Virus record (IMG/VR): IMGVR_UViG_3300002144_000048
Location: 1 to 28,213 of that record
Strand: one strand, 5' to 3'
Length of the DNA stretch: 28,213 bases
From: a virus
Part shown: piece after piece, positions 14,663 through 22,295 of the stretch
How positions within the stretch are numbered: the stretch's first letter is position 1
Layout: every line of letters starts with the position of its first letter
The notes under the pieces: model-generated
Told to the model about the DNA's origin: nothing
What the model saw: only the letters and a program-made list of their open reading frames with translations
Databases searched by the model: none
Program-made: the position numbers and the translations under genes

Positions 14663-15330
14663 TGTTTAATCATATCACACTAGAGGATAGACTTCCCGAA
14701 CTTGAAGTAGAAACAGCGCCTACTGGCAGAACATATAAAACACCAGATGGTAAAAAGTATCCATCAGTGACTACTGTTCTTGGTGAAGAGAGTAAAGCAG
14801 GCATTCTTGCTTGGCGTAAAAGAGTAGGTGAAGAAGAAGCTAATAAGGTATCGTTTCAAGCTTCTTCACGTGGCACAAGTGTGCACACACTTGCAGAGAA
14901 CTATATTAATAATGATCCAGAATGGTCTAAGGGCGCTATGCCCACGAGTATTTACGCTTTCAATCAAATCAAATCTATCTTAGATGAACGTATGAATAAT
15001 ATATACGCTCAAGAGGTACCACTGTACAGCGACAAACTTGAGGTTGCTGGTAGAGTAGACTTGATTGCTGAGTGGGATAAAGATCTGGCTATCATTGACT
15101 TTAAGACGGCACGTAAGCCAAAGAAAGAAGAATGGATTCAAGGCTACTTTATGCAATGCGCTTTCTATGCTGCAGCATTCTATGAAAGAACTGGTGTTGC
15201 TATTAAAAAAAGTGTCATTCTAATCACTGTAGATCATAATGAGCCACAGGTGTTTATTACTAAACCTTATGACTATCTAGGTAGCTTCATTAAGGTCAGA
15301 CAGAAATATAGAAACATTTACGGATTTTAA
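14662..15330 (+). CDS. PD-(D/E)XK exonuclease (RecB/Cas4-like)
   Basis: A 222-residue nuclease. Visible motifs: SSRGTSVHTLAENY (H75), AGRVDLIAEW (D133), AIIDFKTARKPK (D146, K148) and the QCAFYAAAFYERTG helix (Q165), the order seen in Cas4/RecB-type single-strand exonucleases of marine T4-like phages. It probably processes DNA ends in recombination or host DNA breakdown. The start is TAATG. It lacks the four-cysteine Fe-S cluster of Cas4 proper. Its stop lies four bases before the next promoter. Confidence 0.8.
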   Translation: MFNHITLEDRLPELEVETAPTGRTYKTPDGKKYPSVTTVLGEESKAGILAWRKRVGEEEANKVSFQASSRGTSVHTLAENYINNDPEWSKGAMPTSIYAFNQIKSILDERMNNIYAQEVPLYSDKLEVAGRVDLIAEWDKDLAIIDFKTARKPKKEEWIQGYFMQCAFYAAAFYERTGVAIKKSVILITVDHNEPQVFITKPYDYLGSFIKVRQKYRNIYGF

Positions 15331-15333
15331 GTG

Positions 15334-15362
15334 TTTACATAAAGACGTTTATGTGTTATAAT
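15334..15362 (+). promoter_or_regulatory. Promoter with internal 7-bp inverted repeat for the UvsX-gp41-ThyX operon
   Basis: TTTACA (15334-15339), 17-bp spacer, TGt, TATAAT (15357-15362). ACATAAA (15337-15343) and TTTATGT (15348-15354) form an inverted repeat spanning the -35 edge and the spacer, a place where a bound repressor would block polymerase. AGAGG precedes ATG 15386. Confidence 0.8.
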
Positions 15363-15385
15363 AAAATATCAACACTAGAGGTAAC

Positions 15386-16207
15386 ATGAAAACTAAAATC
15401 GCAATCATTGGGCATGGCTTTGTTGGCAAAGCTGTTGAGTATGGATTTACACATCCAGGCGTAGAACTTCATATCGTTGATCCAAAGTACGGAACAACAG
15501 TTGATGATCTGCCTGTCTGTAACTACTATTTCGTTTGTGTCCCAACACCATTTGGTTCTGACGGCACGATTGATACGACTATTCTAGATGATGTGATGGA
15601 AAAACTTGTCGCAGTCAACGGCATAGTTATTATTAAATCAACTGTCACGCCAGATGTTATTACTAAATGGCACAATCATATCGTTTACAATCCAGAGTTC
15701 TTGACTGAGAAATCTGCTAACGAACAGTTTGTTAGCCCAGAGTTTCATATCTTTGGTGGGTTTGAAGTGTACACAGATGAGATAGAACGGCTGTATAAAG
15801 AGTTCTCATTATGTACACCATGCCCAGCATTACATATGTCTCTTGAAGAAGCCAGCTTTGTAAAGTATACTATCAATAGTTTTCTTGCTATGAAAGTAAC
15901 ATTCTTCAATCAACTATACGACACAGTAAAAACAACTCGTGCTAACTACGGCACTATTATTAAGGCTGTTGGCTTTGATAAACGTATTGGACCTAGTCAC
16001 ACAAAAGTACCAGGCTTTGATAAACGTCAAGGCTACGGTGGTGCTTGCTTTCCAAAAGACACATCGGCGTTTGTTAGTTACAGTAAACGCTTGACATTAT
16101 TAGAGAAATGTATTAAAATAAACAATACATATCGCTCACAGTACGAACTAGATGAAAGAGAGAAAGAACAGCATGTCGATTATGGACAAACTAAAGAAGA
16201 ACTCTAA
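15386..16207 (+). CDS. UDP-glucose/GDP-mannose dehydrogenase-like protein, C-terminal domain missing
   Basis: A 273-residue protein. Rossmann motif IIGHGFVG (G9, G11, G14), FVCVPTPF, IIKSTVTPD, YNPEFLTE, the central helix FVKYTINSFLAMKVTFFNQ and the active site GYGGACFPKD (C221, K224, D225). These are all UDP-glucose 6-dehydrogenase signatures. Full-length family members have 390-450 residues; here the UDP-binding C-terminal domain is replaced by a charged 30-residue tail. It would oxidise UDP-glucose to UDP-glucuronate if the truncated form is active. It overlaps UvsX by 35 nt. GDP-mannose dehydrogenase activity is an alternative. Confidence 0.8.
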   Translation: MKTKIAIIGHGFVGKAVEYGFTHPGVELHIVDPKYGTTVDDLPVCNYYFVCVPTPFGSDGTIDTTILDDVMEKLVAVNGIVIIKSTVTPDVITKWHNHIVYNPEFLTEKSANEQFVSPEFHIFGGFEVYTDEIERLYKEFSLCTPCPALHMSLEEASFVKYTINSFLAMKVTFFNQLYDTVKTTRANYGTIIKAVGFDKRIGPSHTKVPGFDKRQGYGGACFPKDTSAFVSYSKRLTLLEKCIKINNTYRSQYELDEREKEQHVDYGQTKEEL

Positions 16208-17228
16208 GATTAAAACCACAGACATTCTATCTGAATCTAAGTTCTTTAACGAAAAAACTATGACACCCACAGACGTTCCTATGGTGAACGTTGCGCTATC
16301 TGGTTCTATTGATGGTGGACTAGCTCCAGGTCTACTGGTACTCGCTGGTCCATCTAAACACTTTAAGACTTCATTTGCTTTGCTCATGGCAGGTGCATAT
16401 CTTAAACAGTATCCAGATGCTGTGATGTTATTCTATGACTCAGAGTTTGGTTCTCCTCAGTCATACTTCACACAGTTTGGCATTGATACATCTCGTGTTC
16501 TTCATACACCTATTGCCAATGTTGAAGAACTAAAGTTTGATATTATGGGGCAGCTTGAAGCCTTAGATCGTGACGATAGAGTTATTATTGTTATCGACTC
16601 TATTGGCAACATGGCATCTAAGAAAGAAATGGAAGATGCGCTAAACGAAAAGTCAGTAGCAGATATGTCACGAGCCAAAGCACTCAAAGGCTTGTTCCGT
16701 ATGACAACACCATATCTGTCTATGAAGAATATTCCATTGATTGCTGTTAACCACACATATATGGAAATCGGGCTGTTCCCTAAAGCTATCGTTGGTGGTG
16801 GCACTGGTATATACTATTCGGCAGATAATATCTGGATTCTTGGTCGTCAACAAGATAAAGTTGGTACTGAGATTAAAGGTTATCACTTTGTTATTAATGT
16901 GGAGAAATCACGCTTTGTTAAAGAAAAATCAAAAATACCCATCTCTGTTTCTTGGGAGGGTGGGGTTCAACGCTGGTCTGGGCTGCTTGAAGTTGCTCTT
17001 GCTGGTAAGTATGTTGCTAAACCAACTATTGGCTGGTACCAATCAGTTGACCAAGAAACTGGTGAACTTGTTGGACCGAAATATAGAGAGAAGGACACAC
17101 TCACAGAAGAGTTCTGGAAACCAATCTTAGAAAATACAGACTTCAAAGACTTTGTGCAAAAACAATACTCTATTGGTCACGCTTCGTTGATTGATATGGA
17201 TTCTATTGTCGAGGAAGCAAATGATTAG
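16173..17228 (+). CDS. uvsX: UvsX RecA-like recombinase
   Basis: A 351-residue recombinase closely following T4 UvsX (391). It begins MSIMDKLKKNSKIKTT, then SKFFNEK, VNVALSGSIDGGL, Walker A GPSKHFKT (59-66), LFYDSEFG, Walker B IIVID (138-142), NMASKKEMEDALNEK, VNHTY and VGGGTGIYYSAD. The start at 16173 fits the UvsX N-terminus; an in-frame ATG at 16152 adds a non-conserved extension. It catalyses strand exchange and recombination-dependent replication. The acidic C-terminal tail of T4 UvsX is shortened (ends EEAND). It overlaps the preceding gene by 35 nt. Confidence 0.95.
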   Translation: MSIMDKLKKNSKIKTTDILSESKFFNEKTMTPTDVPMVNVALSGSIDGGLAPGLLVLAGPSKHFKTSFALLMAGAYLKQYPDAVMLFYDSEFGSPQSYFTQFGIDTSRVLHTPIANVEELKFDIMGQLEALDRDDRVIIVIDSIGNMASKKEMEDALNEKSVADMSRAKALKGLFRMTTPYLSMKNIPLIAVNHTYMEIGLFPKAIVGGGTGIYYSADNIWILGRQQDKVGTEIKGYHFVINVEKSRFVKEKSKIPISVSWEGGVQRWSGLLEVALAGKYVAKPTIGWYQSVDQETGELVGPKYREKDTLTEEFWKPILENTDFKDFVQKQYSIGHASLIDMDSIVEEAND

Positions 17229-17505
17229 AACTCCTATTTCTAAAAGCTGGGTAGAGAATAAGCAGTATGAACTAATCCCACGTGAAGATGATGCGTGGCA
17301 GATTAGAATACTTGAAGGTGAATATGAGCAATGTATTATCAGCTTTGGAAAGTTATCTATTAATGAAGAAAATCTTACTGTAAAATTCGATTATACGCTT
17401 GACTATACACCCGTAGATGGTGTATCATCAGAAGATCCAGGGTTGCAGAAGATCGCTGGATATATCCTCCACAGCGTTATGGTGAATGCATTTGATAAAC
17501 CTTGA
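17221..17505 (+). CDS. Small hypothetical protein between uvsX and 41, 94 aa
   Basis: A 94-residue protein in the position that gene 40 holds in T4 (uvsX-40-41), but soluble and not obviously similar. ATG 17221 overlaps the uvsX stop by 8 nt with GAGG (17211-17214) upstream. It is a mixed beta/alpha sequence: WQIRILEGEYEQCIISFGKL, then FDYTLDYTPVDGV, then a helix IAGYILHSVMVNAFD. A small accessory protein of recombination or helicase loading is possible from position only. Confidence 0.75.
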   Translation: MIRTPISKSWVENKQYELIPREDDAWQIRILEGEYEQCIISFGKLSINEENLTVKFDYTLDYTPVDGVSSEDPGLQKIAGYILHSVMVNAFDKP

Positions 17506-18859
17506 ACAAACAATACTTAGAAGCATATTAACCGATGAGCAATATATGCGTAAAGTATTGCCGTTTGTTAAGCCCGATTACTTTGAAGGTATCTATCGCA
17601 TATTGTTTAAAGAAGTAGGTAAGTTTGTTAGCAAATATAACAAACTGCCTACTCTCGAGGCATTTAAGATTGAAATAGATAGTAGCGATAAGTTAAATAC
17701 AGAACAATACACATTTGCTTTAGAAGTAATACCAAACATCTTTACTAAAGAAGAAGTGAATCAGCAATGGTTATATGACACTACTGAGAAGTGGTGCCAA
17801 GATAGAGCAATCTATAATGCTATTATGGAAAGCATTAGTATTATTGATGGTAAACATACCACACTTACTAAGCAAGCACTACCAAGTCTTCTTGAGGGTG
17901 CCCTTGCAGTGTCCTTCGATACTAATATTGGGCACGACTATATTGATAACGTTGAACAACGTTGGGACTTCTATCATGCACAAGAAGAAAGGATACCGTT
18001 TGACCTTGACTACTTTAATCAAATCACTAAAGGAGGCTTACCAAGGAAAACTCTTAATATCGCTCTCGCTGGTACCGGTGTTGGCAAGTCTTTGTTTATG
18101 TGTCACGTTGCTGCTAATGCTCTAACACAAGGGCGTAATGTTCTATACATTACTCTGGAGATGGCAGAGGAACGCATAGCTGAGCGCATAGACGCCAATC
18201 TATTGAATGTACCTATAGATCAGTTAGAAAATCTTACTAAAGATATGCTGAAAACTAAGGTAAACAATATTAAGATGAAGGGTAACGGCAAGCTTATCAT
18301 CAAAGAATATCCAACTGGTCAAGCAAACACTTCTCACTTCCGAGCATTGTTAAACGAGTTGAAACTAAAACGAAACTTTATTCCAGAGATTATCTTTGTT
18401 GATTATCTAAATATTTGTGGCTCTGCCCGTATGAAATCAATGGGTGGTTCGATTAATAGTTATACATACATAAAAGCCATTGCAGAGGAGATGAGAGGAC
18501 TTGCTGTTGAATTTAATGTCCCAATTGTCTCAGCCACGCAGACGACACGTGCTGGTTTTAGTAGCTCGGACCCTGGGCTGGAAGATACCTCTGAATCTTT
18601 TGGACTACCCGCTACGGCAGACTTAATGTTTGCTTTGATTGCAACTGAAGAACTAACATCTGCTGGTCAGATTATGGTAAAGCAGCTGAAGAACAGATAT
18701 AATGATCCGAATGTACACAAACGGTTCGTTATTGGTGTAGATAGATCCAGAATGAAACTAAAAGATATTCTAGATGCTAAAGTCAATCTTATGAATGATA
18801 CACCAGTATTTGAGAATTCTAAGATGAATGAAAAATTTAAAGACTTTAAGATGGAGTGA
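17486..18859 (+). CDS. 41: Replicative DNA helicase (T4 gp41-like, DnaB superfamily)
   Basis: A 457-residue hexameric helicase. The N-terminal helical domain (LEQTILRSILTDEQYMRKVL) is followed by the RecA-like core: Walker A AGTGVGKS (195-202), YITLEMAEERIAERIDANLL, Walker B IIFVDYL (D306), SYTYIKAIAEEMRGLAVEF, SATQTTRAGF and the C-terminal VKQLKNRYNDPN. All run parallel to T4 gp41. It unwinds the lagging-strand template 5'-3' and works with a primase. Start at 17486 overlaps the previous gene by 20 nt. In this window the candidate partner primase is the protein at 4110, not a gp61 homologue. Confidence 0.95.
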   Translation: MHLINLEQTILRSILTDEQYMRKVLPFVKPDYFEGIYRILFKEVGKFVSKYNKLPTLEAFKIEIDSSDKLNTEQYTFALEVIPNIFTKEEVNQQWLYDTTEKWCQDRAIYNAIMESISIIDGKHTTLTKQALPSLLEGALAVSFDTNIGHDYIDNVEQRWDFYHAQEERIPFDLDYFNQITKGGLPRKTLNIALAGTGVGKSLFMCHVAANALTQGRNVLYITLEMAEERIAERIDANLLNVPIDQLENLTKDMLKTKVNNIKMKGNGKLIIKEYPTGQANTSHFRALLNELKLKRNFIPEIIFVDYLNICGSARMKSMGGSINSYTYIKAIAEEMRGLAVEFNVPIVSATQTTRAGFSSSDPGLEDTSESFGLPATADLMFALIATEELTSAGQIMVKQLKNRYNDPNVHKRFVIGVDRSRMKLKDILDAKVNLMNDTPVFENSKMNEKFKDFKME

Positions 18860-18861
18860 TT

Positions 18862-19050
18862 ATGAGCGAAGGACCTTTGACACAAGCATTTGAATTGGGG
18901 CACGAAACGGCTCTACGACAAGAGTTGACAACATATTCCATTAGGGATGGTATGTTTATCAGATCAACTACGATACGAGTCTATACAGCTGGTCGAGATT
19001 ATAACGACCATACCTCAACAGTTATTATTGGAGAATATAATGCAGATTAA
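18862..19050 (+). CDS. Small hypothetical protein, 62 aa
   Basis: A 62-residue protein. ATG 18862 is chosen because GGAG (18853-18856) is five bases upstream; a GTG at 18856 lies inside that site. The sequence has a helix (LTQAFELGHETALRQEL) and a beta-rich end (TTIRVYTAGRDYNDH then STVIIGEYNAD). It overlaps the next gene by 11 nt. No family recognised. Confidence 0.6.
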   Translation: MSEGPLTQAFELGHETALRQELTTYSIRDGMFIRSTTIRVYTAGRDYNDHTSTVIIGEYNAD

Positions 19051-19399
19051 ATTGGATGAAGAACAAATAGATGAAGTTATGTTTTCAGCTTTATTGAGCT
19101 TAGAAGAAAGCTTTCCTAATGATAAGAAATTATCAAAAGCAATTAAACGTGTCCTTTCTTATACTATGGCACCAAGTGATTGGGAAACGATTTATGATCG
19201 TAACTGGGAAAAATATTCTGATGATAATGACCGAGACGATATTACGTTTGGTGTTAAATCAGAGCAAGGGCAGGGCTATGATTTAGGTGGATATGACTTT
19301 GATTCGCCTATGGATTCTTACACACCAGAGTATACATTTTCAATTACACCATCACCTGAAGAAACAAAGATTGAAAAAGCCCGCAAAGGAAATAAGTAA
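19040..19399 (+). CDS. Acidic hypothetical protein, 119 aa
   Basis: A 119-residue protein starting MQIKLDEEQIDEVMFSALLS at ATG 19040, with GGAGAA (19030-19035) upstream. The first half is helical and acidic; DWETIYDRNWEKYSDDNDRD follows; the rest is glycine/tyrosine rich (GYDLGGYDFDSPMDSY) and likely disordered. Translationally coupled (TAATG) to the next, very basic protein, so an acidic-basic pair is possible. Function unknown. Confidence 0.7.
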   Translation: MQIKLDEEQIDEVMFSALLSLEESFPNDKKLSKAIKRVLSYTMAPSDWETIYDRNWEKYSDDNDRDDITFGVKSEQGQGYDLGGYDFDSPMDSYTPEYTFSITPSPEETKIEKARKGNK

Positions 19400-19659
19400 T
19401 GGGTAAAAAGAAAATGCGGGCCACCCAAACTTCTAAAGGTACTGGTCGTTCTTCAATGAGAACAAGCAAATCTGATCCTGGTATTCGTTTGTTGAACCAA
19501 CTCAAGGCTTTGGAGAAGGGCAAAAATGTAAAAATGGTATTGCCTAATCTTGTTGAGAAAAATGGTAAGCAACAACCAGCAACTATTCTCAAAGTTAATG
19601 GTCGGGATTGGTTGAAACGCCGTGAAGGTAGTCCTGGTAAGAAGGAATCAGCTGAGTGA
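19399..19659 (+). CDS. Basic hypothetical protein, 86 aa
   Basis: An 86-residue lysine/arginine-rich protein. It has basic segments at the start (MGKKKMRATQTSKGTGRSS) and end (GRDWLKRREGSPGKKESAE) around a short hydrophobic core (VKMVLPNLVEKNG). Nucleic-acid binding is plausible from charge alone. Starts TAATG, stops GTGA into thyX. No family recognised. Confidence 0.7.
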   Translation: MGKKKMRATQTSKGTGRSSMRTSKSDPGIRLLNQLKALEKGKNVKMVLPNLVEKNGKQQPATILKVNGRDWLKRREGSPGKKESAE

Positions 19660-20339
19660 AAGTCAGACTTATTGGTCACACGACTGTTAACCCACAAACT
19701 GTTATAGGATTAGAAGATGTCCAAGATTTGGTCGCTTATTGCGCCCGTGTCTCGAATCCCTCCAATCAGGTCAATTCCGAGACATCAGAGAAACTCATCC
19801 GATACCTCATCAAACATAAGCACTGGAGTCCTCTGGAAATGGCCTCAGCTACAGTTGAAGTCGAAACCACCAGGGACATCGCAAGACAATTCTTGAGGCA
19901 TCGTTCGTTTTCATTTCAAGAGTTCAGTCAAAGGTATGCTGATCCAGCTCTGATGGGGGATCAGTTTGTTCTAAGAGATGCCCGTTGGCAAGATACTAAG
20001 AATCGGCAGAACTCTGTTGACTTTGATATGACTCGACCATATGATAAAGATATTAATAAAGAGTGGATTGCCAAACAGAGAAAGGTAATCAAAGCTGCAA
20101 CTGATGCTTATGAATGGGCAGTAGGTAATGGTATTGCAAAAGAACAAGCACGAGTTGTGCTACCCGAAGGTAATACTATTTCTAGGCTATATGTAAATGG
20201 TACACTACGCAGTTGGATTCATTATATCGACTTGAGATCATCTAATGGCACACAAAAGGAGCACATGGAACTAGCACGAGAAATCGGCAAAGCAATCGCA
20301 GAAATCTTTCCAATGACAAAGGAGTTCATCAATGAGTAA
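19656..20339 (+). CDS. thyX: Flavin-dependent thymidylate synthase ThyX
   Basis: A 227-residue enzyme starting with GTG in a GTGA overlap. The ThyX signature RHRx7S is RHRSFSFQEFS at 81-91, followed by QRY; HKHWSPLEMASATVEVE and ARVVLPEG with NGTLRSWIHYIDLR are also typical. ThyX methylates dUMP to dTMP using methylene-tetrahydrofolate, FAD and NADPH. It supplies thymidine nucleotides for AT-rich phage DNA. ThyX proteins or relatives can also act on modified pyrimidines, so a role in unusual base synthesis cannot be excluded, but the motif is the standard one. Confidence 0.95.
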   Translation: MKVRLIGHTTVNPQTVIGLEDVQDLVAYCARVSNPSNQVNSETSEKLIRYLIKHKHWSPLEMASATVEVETTRDIARQFLRHRSFSFQEFSQRYADPALMGDQFVLRDARWQDTKNRQNSVDFDMTRPYDKDINKEWIAKQRKVIKAATDAYEWAVGNGIAKEQARVVLPEGNTISRLYVNGTLRSWIHYIDLRSSNGTQKEHMELAREIGKAIAEIFPMTKEFINE

Positions 20340-20529
20340 GCTTAGACTAAAAATCCTACAAGAAGAGATTGCAATTCTTGAATCACGATTACAGCCACAT
20401 GATACTGGGCATCTACACACAACTATTAGTGTTCTGAATGATCGTGTAAAAGAAATCGGAGAACGGTTAGAGAAAGAAACTAAAGCTATTATTGTAGACT
20501 ATGACGAACTTAGTTTAGGAATGTGCTAA
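20332..20529 (+). CDS. Small coiled-coil protein, 65 aa
   Basis: A 65-residue protein that is mostly heptad-like helix (LRLKILQEEIAILESRLQ, then LNDRVKEIGERLEKETKAI) with an acidic end. AAGGAG (20319-20324) precedes ATG 20332, which overlaps the thyX stop by 8 nt. No enzymatic motif; likely a small oligomerising protein. Confidence 0.7.
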   Translation: MSKLRLKILQEEIAILESRLQPHDTGHLHTTISVLNDRVKEIGERLEKETKAIIVDYDELSLGMC

Positions 20530-20744
20530 TGGGTAAGAAACTTTCTACATACTGGTCCGAAGCTGGCAAAGGCTATGCTGAAGTTCATGTTGATATGAAG
20601 AATGAAGCGTTTTATATTAAATACTTCGATAGTAACAATAAACGATTCTTTACTGAGGACTTTCCAGATAAATCTTTACGCTATGTTGAAGATGCTGCTG
20701 AAAACTGGGCACTAGGAGTTAAACATTTTACTGGTATGATGTAG
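20529..20744 (+). CDS. Small hypothetical protein, 71 aa
   Basis: A 71-residue protein (MGKKLSTYWSEAGKGYAEVH) with a beta-rich core (NEAFYIKYFDSNNKRFFTED) and a short helix (RYVEDAAENWALGV). ATG 20529 overlaps the previous TAA (TAATG). The pattern suggests a compact beta-sheet domain; no known family is recognised. Confidence 0.65.
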   Translation: MGKKLSTYWSEAGKGYAEVHVDMKNEAFYIKYFDSNNKRFFTEDFPDKSLRYVEDAAENWALGVKHFTGMM

Positions 20745-20745
20745 T

Positions 20746-20979
20746 ATGTTCACAATTGAATTTGATGAAGACGAAACACTAATAACTATTCTGGATAAAA
20801 CAGATGAACTTGAAGATGTTTCTATTCTAATGTATGATGACTATTGCCATATTAGACAATGGAATGAAAAAGAACAGATGTTTGATGTGTGTACATTATC
20901 ATCAGAAATGTATCTTGAACTAATGAAAGCATGGAAGCTTCCAGAAGGTGCATACTATCTTGACTTGATTAAGAAATAA
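20746..20979 (+). CDS. Acidic hypothetical protein, 77 aa, last gene of the operon
   Basis: A 77-residue acidic beta/alpha protein (MFTIEFDEDETLITILDKTD and SSEMYLELMKAWKLPEGAY). It starts one base after the preceding stop. Its 3' end overlaps the convergent minus-strand gene (20969-21130) by 11 bp, and I see no clear terminator between the two operons. Confidence 0.65.
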   Translation: MFTIEFDEDETLITILDKTDELEDVSILMYDDYCHIRQWNEKEQMFDVCTLSSEMYLELMKAWKLPEGAYYLDLIKK

Positions 20980-21130
20980 CTTTTAACTCTGGTTTACAAT
21001 AGGACTTGTAGGGGACATATGAATTAACATAGTCTCCTGCAGGTCCTTTATATTGACATACTGTTACTAACTTATTAGAGCCACCGATCCATATCATGGC
21101 AGCGGAGACAAACACTAGCTTGTATATCAC
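20969..21130 (-). CDS. Small exported protein, 53 aa (GTG start, overlaps upstream stop)
   Basis: A short minus-strand gene starting with GTG at 21130-21128, two bases inside the TGA of the upstream gene, so probably translated by coupling. The product begins with one lysine then a hydrophobic stretch (KLVFVSAAMIWIGGS), a likely signal or anchor, followed by a polar domain with two cysteines (TVCQYKGPAGDYVNSYVPYK, then SYC) that could form a disulfide in the periplasm. It lies in a block of membrane proteins next to a lysin. There is no proper lipobox, so it is not a standard outer spanin. Confidence 0.6.
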   Translation of the reverse strand: MIYKLVFVSAAMIWIGGSNKLVTVCQYKGPAGDYVNSYVPYKSYCKPELKVIS

Positions 21131-21606
21131 GTTTTAAGATAGTCAGCCCAGTACCATAATCCAGTAAGACCACCGCCAACAATAACTGTTAGTACAACTA
21201 TTAGGACACATCTTTCAAAAAACTTACGTTGCTCTTCCATTGCCTTTGCTTTGGCTTTACGCAGCTTACCTTCGGCTCTTAGGATTTCATCCCAAGTATT
21301 CATACCATATTTCATACGGATATGCACCATAAGTTCATACCGTTGTGCTTCTATTTGTTTCTTAGCTAGTACTGCTTGAGTAGCAATAGATTCGATGTTA
21401 CCAGACCCCTTTAGAAGTCTGGTAATCATTCCTGCATTCTCAGCTGATTCTGCCGTAGCAGCAATCTCTGAAGTCGCACTCATCCATCTACTCATATCAC
21501 CATGCATTTGCTCAAGTTCACGTCCGACAGCAAATCCTTTTTGTATCATTTCAAAAGCTTTACTGGCAGTCGATATAGCGAGTCCTATACTTACTGGGTC
21601 AAGCAT
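21127..21606 (-). CDS. Coiled-coil protein with C-terminal membrane segment
   Basis: A 159-residue protein. The N-terminus (MLDPVSIGLAISTASKAFEM) is amphipathic, residues 25-130 are mainly helical with a charged coiled-coil at 85-130 (EILRAEGKLRKAKAKAMEEQ), and residues 133-153 are a transmembrane helix (VLIVVLTVIVGGGLTGLWYW). Six residues follow. AGGA lies six bases upstream of ATG 21606. The tail-anchor topology and neighbours (holin-like and EF-hand proteins) suggest a cell-envelope role at lysis; alternatively it is virion-associated. No named family recognised. Confidence 0.75.
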   Translation of the reverse strand: MLDPVSIGLAISTASKAFEMIQKGFAVGRELEQMHGDMSRWMSATSEIAATAESAENAGMITRLLKGSGNIESIATQAVLAKKQIEAQRYELMVHIRMKYGMNTWDEILRAEGKLRKAKAKAMEEQRKFFERCVLIVVLTVIVGGGLTGLWYWADYLKT

Positions 21607-21629
21607 TCATTTTCCTTTAAAAAATGGGG

Positions 21630-21869
21630 TTAGTCTCCGCTGGAGCCAAAGAAGTAGTTGATAACCGTACTGACAGCAGTACCCAGCAAAAAACCGAGTA
21701 TGATGTTAGCGAAGTCCTTTCCAGCCTCGGGAATAGGTAAGAAAGTAATAGCAAAGAAATATACTACACTTGCTAATGACCAGAACCATGCGAATTGGTA
21801 TATAAACCTAGCGGCTTGTTTGTTGCCACTTTTTACGAGTGTTTCGTGTACTGTATCTTCTTCTGACAT
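21630..21869 (-). CDS. Holin-like small membrane protein
   Basis: A 79-residue protein with two predicted membrane helices, about 24-44 (YQFAWFWSLASVVYFFAIT) and 53-74, the second being FANIILGFLLGTAVSTVINY followed by FFGSS. The ILGFLLGT...FGSS end is typical of small holin-like phage membrane proteins. Holins make inner-membrane lesions that set lysis timing. The N-terminus is acidic and cytoplasmic by the positive-inside rule is uncertain. AAGGAT precedes the start. Holin function is inferred from topology and location next to a lysin. Confidence 0.65.
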   Translation of the reverse strand: MSEEDTVHETLVKSGNKQAARFIYQFAWFWSLASVVYFFAITFLPIPEAGKDFANIILGFLLGTAVSTVINYFFGSSGD

Positions 21870-21879
21870 TTAATATCCT

Positions 21880-22224
21880 TTATTTACTGGTATATGCTTG
21901 AGCGCCATAAAACGCTGCTACGATTGCTGCTACAGATACAAAGTAAACTGCTGCCATATCACCTAAGATACTTGCCGCTGTTTCAAGACCAAGCCATGAT
22001 GCTACTGCAACAACGACTGGATAGAGGAGCATACCACTAAGAGAGAACCAAGCCATGTTACGCATAGCGTCCTGACGTTTATCTTCGTTCTCAATCATGA
22101 TCATTTTTTCAGCACGTTCCATTTCTTCATCAGTGATTTCACCGTCGCCATCGGCGTCGAACATTGCATACTTAGAATTTGCTTGGAGAGTTTTTGGAGC
22201 TGCTGGAGCTTTAGGTGCCGCCAT
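21880..22224 (-). CDS. EF-hand membrane protein
   Basis: A 114-residue protein with a complete calcium-binding EF-hand loop, DADGDGEITDEE (23-34; ligands D23, D25, D27, E29, T31, E34), after an alanine/proline-rich start, then a charged linker and two membrane helices (about 58-78 and 88-108). It is the first gene of the minus-strand block, with AAGGGA upstream. EF-hand proteins bind calcium; joined to membrane helices next to a holin-like gene it may link lysis to ion conditions. That idea is inference. Single EF-hands can also be structural. Confidence 0.8.
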   Translation of the reverse strand: MAAPKAPAAPKTLQANSKYAMFDADGDGEITDEEMERAEKMIMIENEDKRQDAMRNMAWFSLSGMLLYPVVVAVASWLGLETAASILGDMAAVYFVSVAAIVAAFYGAQAYTSK

Positions 22225-22257
22225 ATTTTATTCCCTTGTTATTATTATTTTTTACAG

Positions 22258-22286
22258 GATATAAAAATTATGTGAGGCGTATTCAA
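22258..22286 (-). promoter_or_regulatory. Possible sigma70-type promoter of the minus-strand block
   Basis: Read on the minus strand: TTGAAT (22286-22281), 17-bp spacer, TATATC (22263-22258). Two weaker hexamers with ideal spacing, about 34 bases before the EF-hand gene start. Confidence 0.45.
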
Positions 22287-22295
22287 GTCAATATG

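Noticed and set aside
20969-21130. Outer-spanin (lipoprotein) call for the small exported protein
   Set aside because: The cysteine is preceded by VTV, not a lipobox, and is too far from the N-terminus; left as exported protein.
21395-21873. Plus-strand frames opposite the minus-strand membrane genes
   Set aside because: The minus-strand genes have ribosome-binding sites and sensible membrane helices; the plus-strand ones do not.
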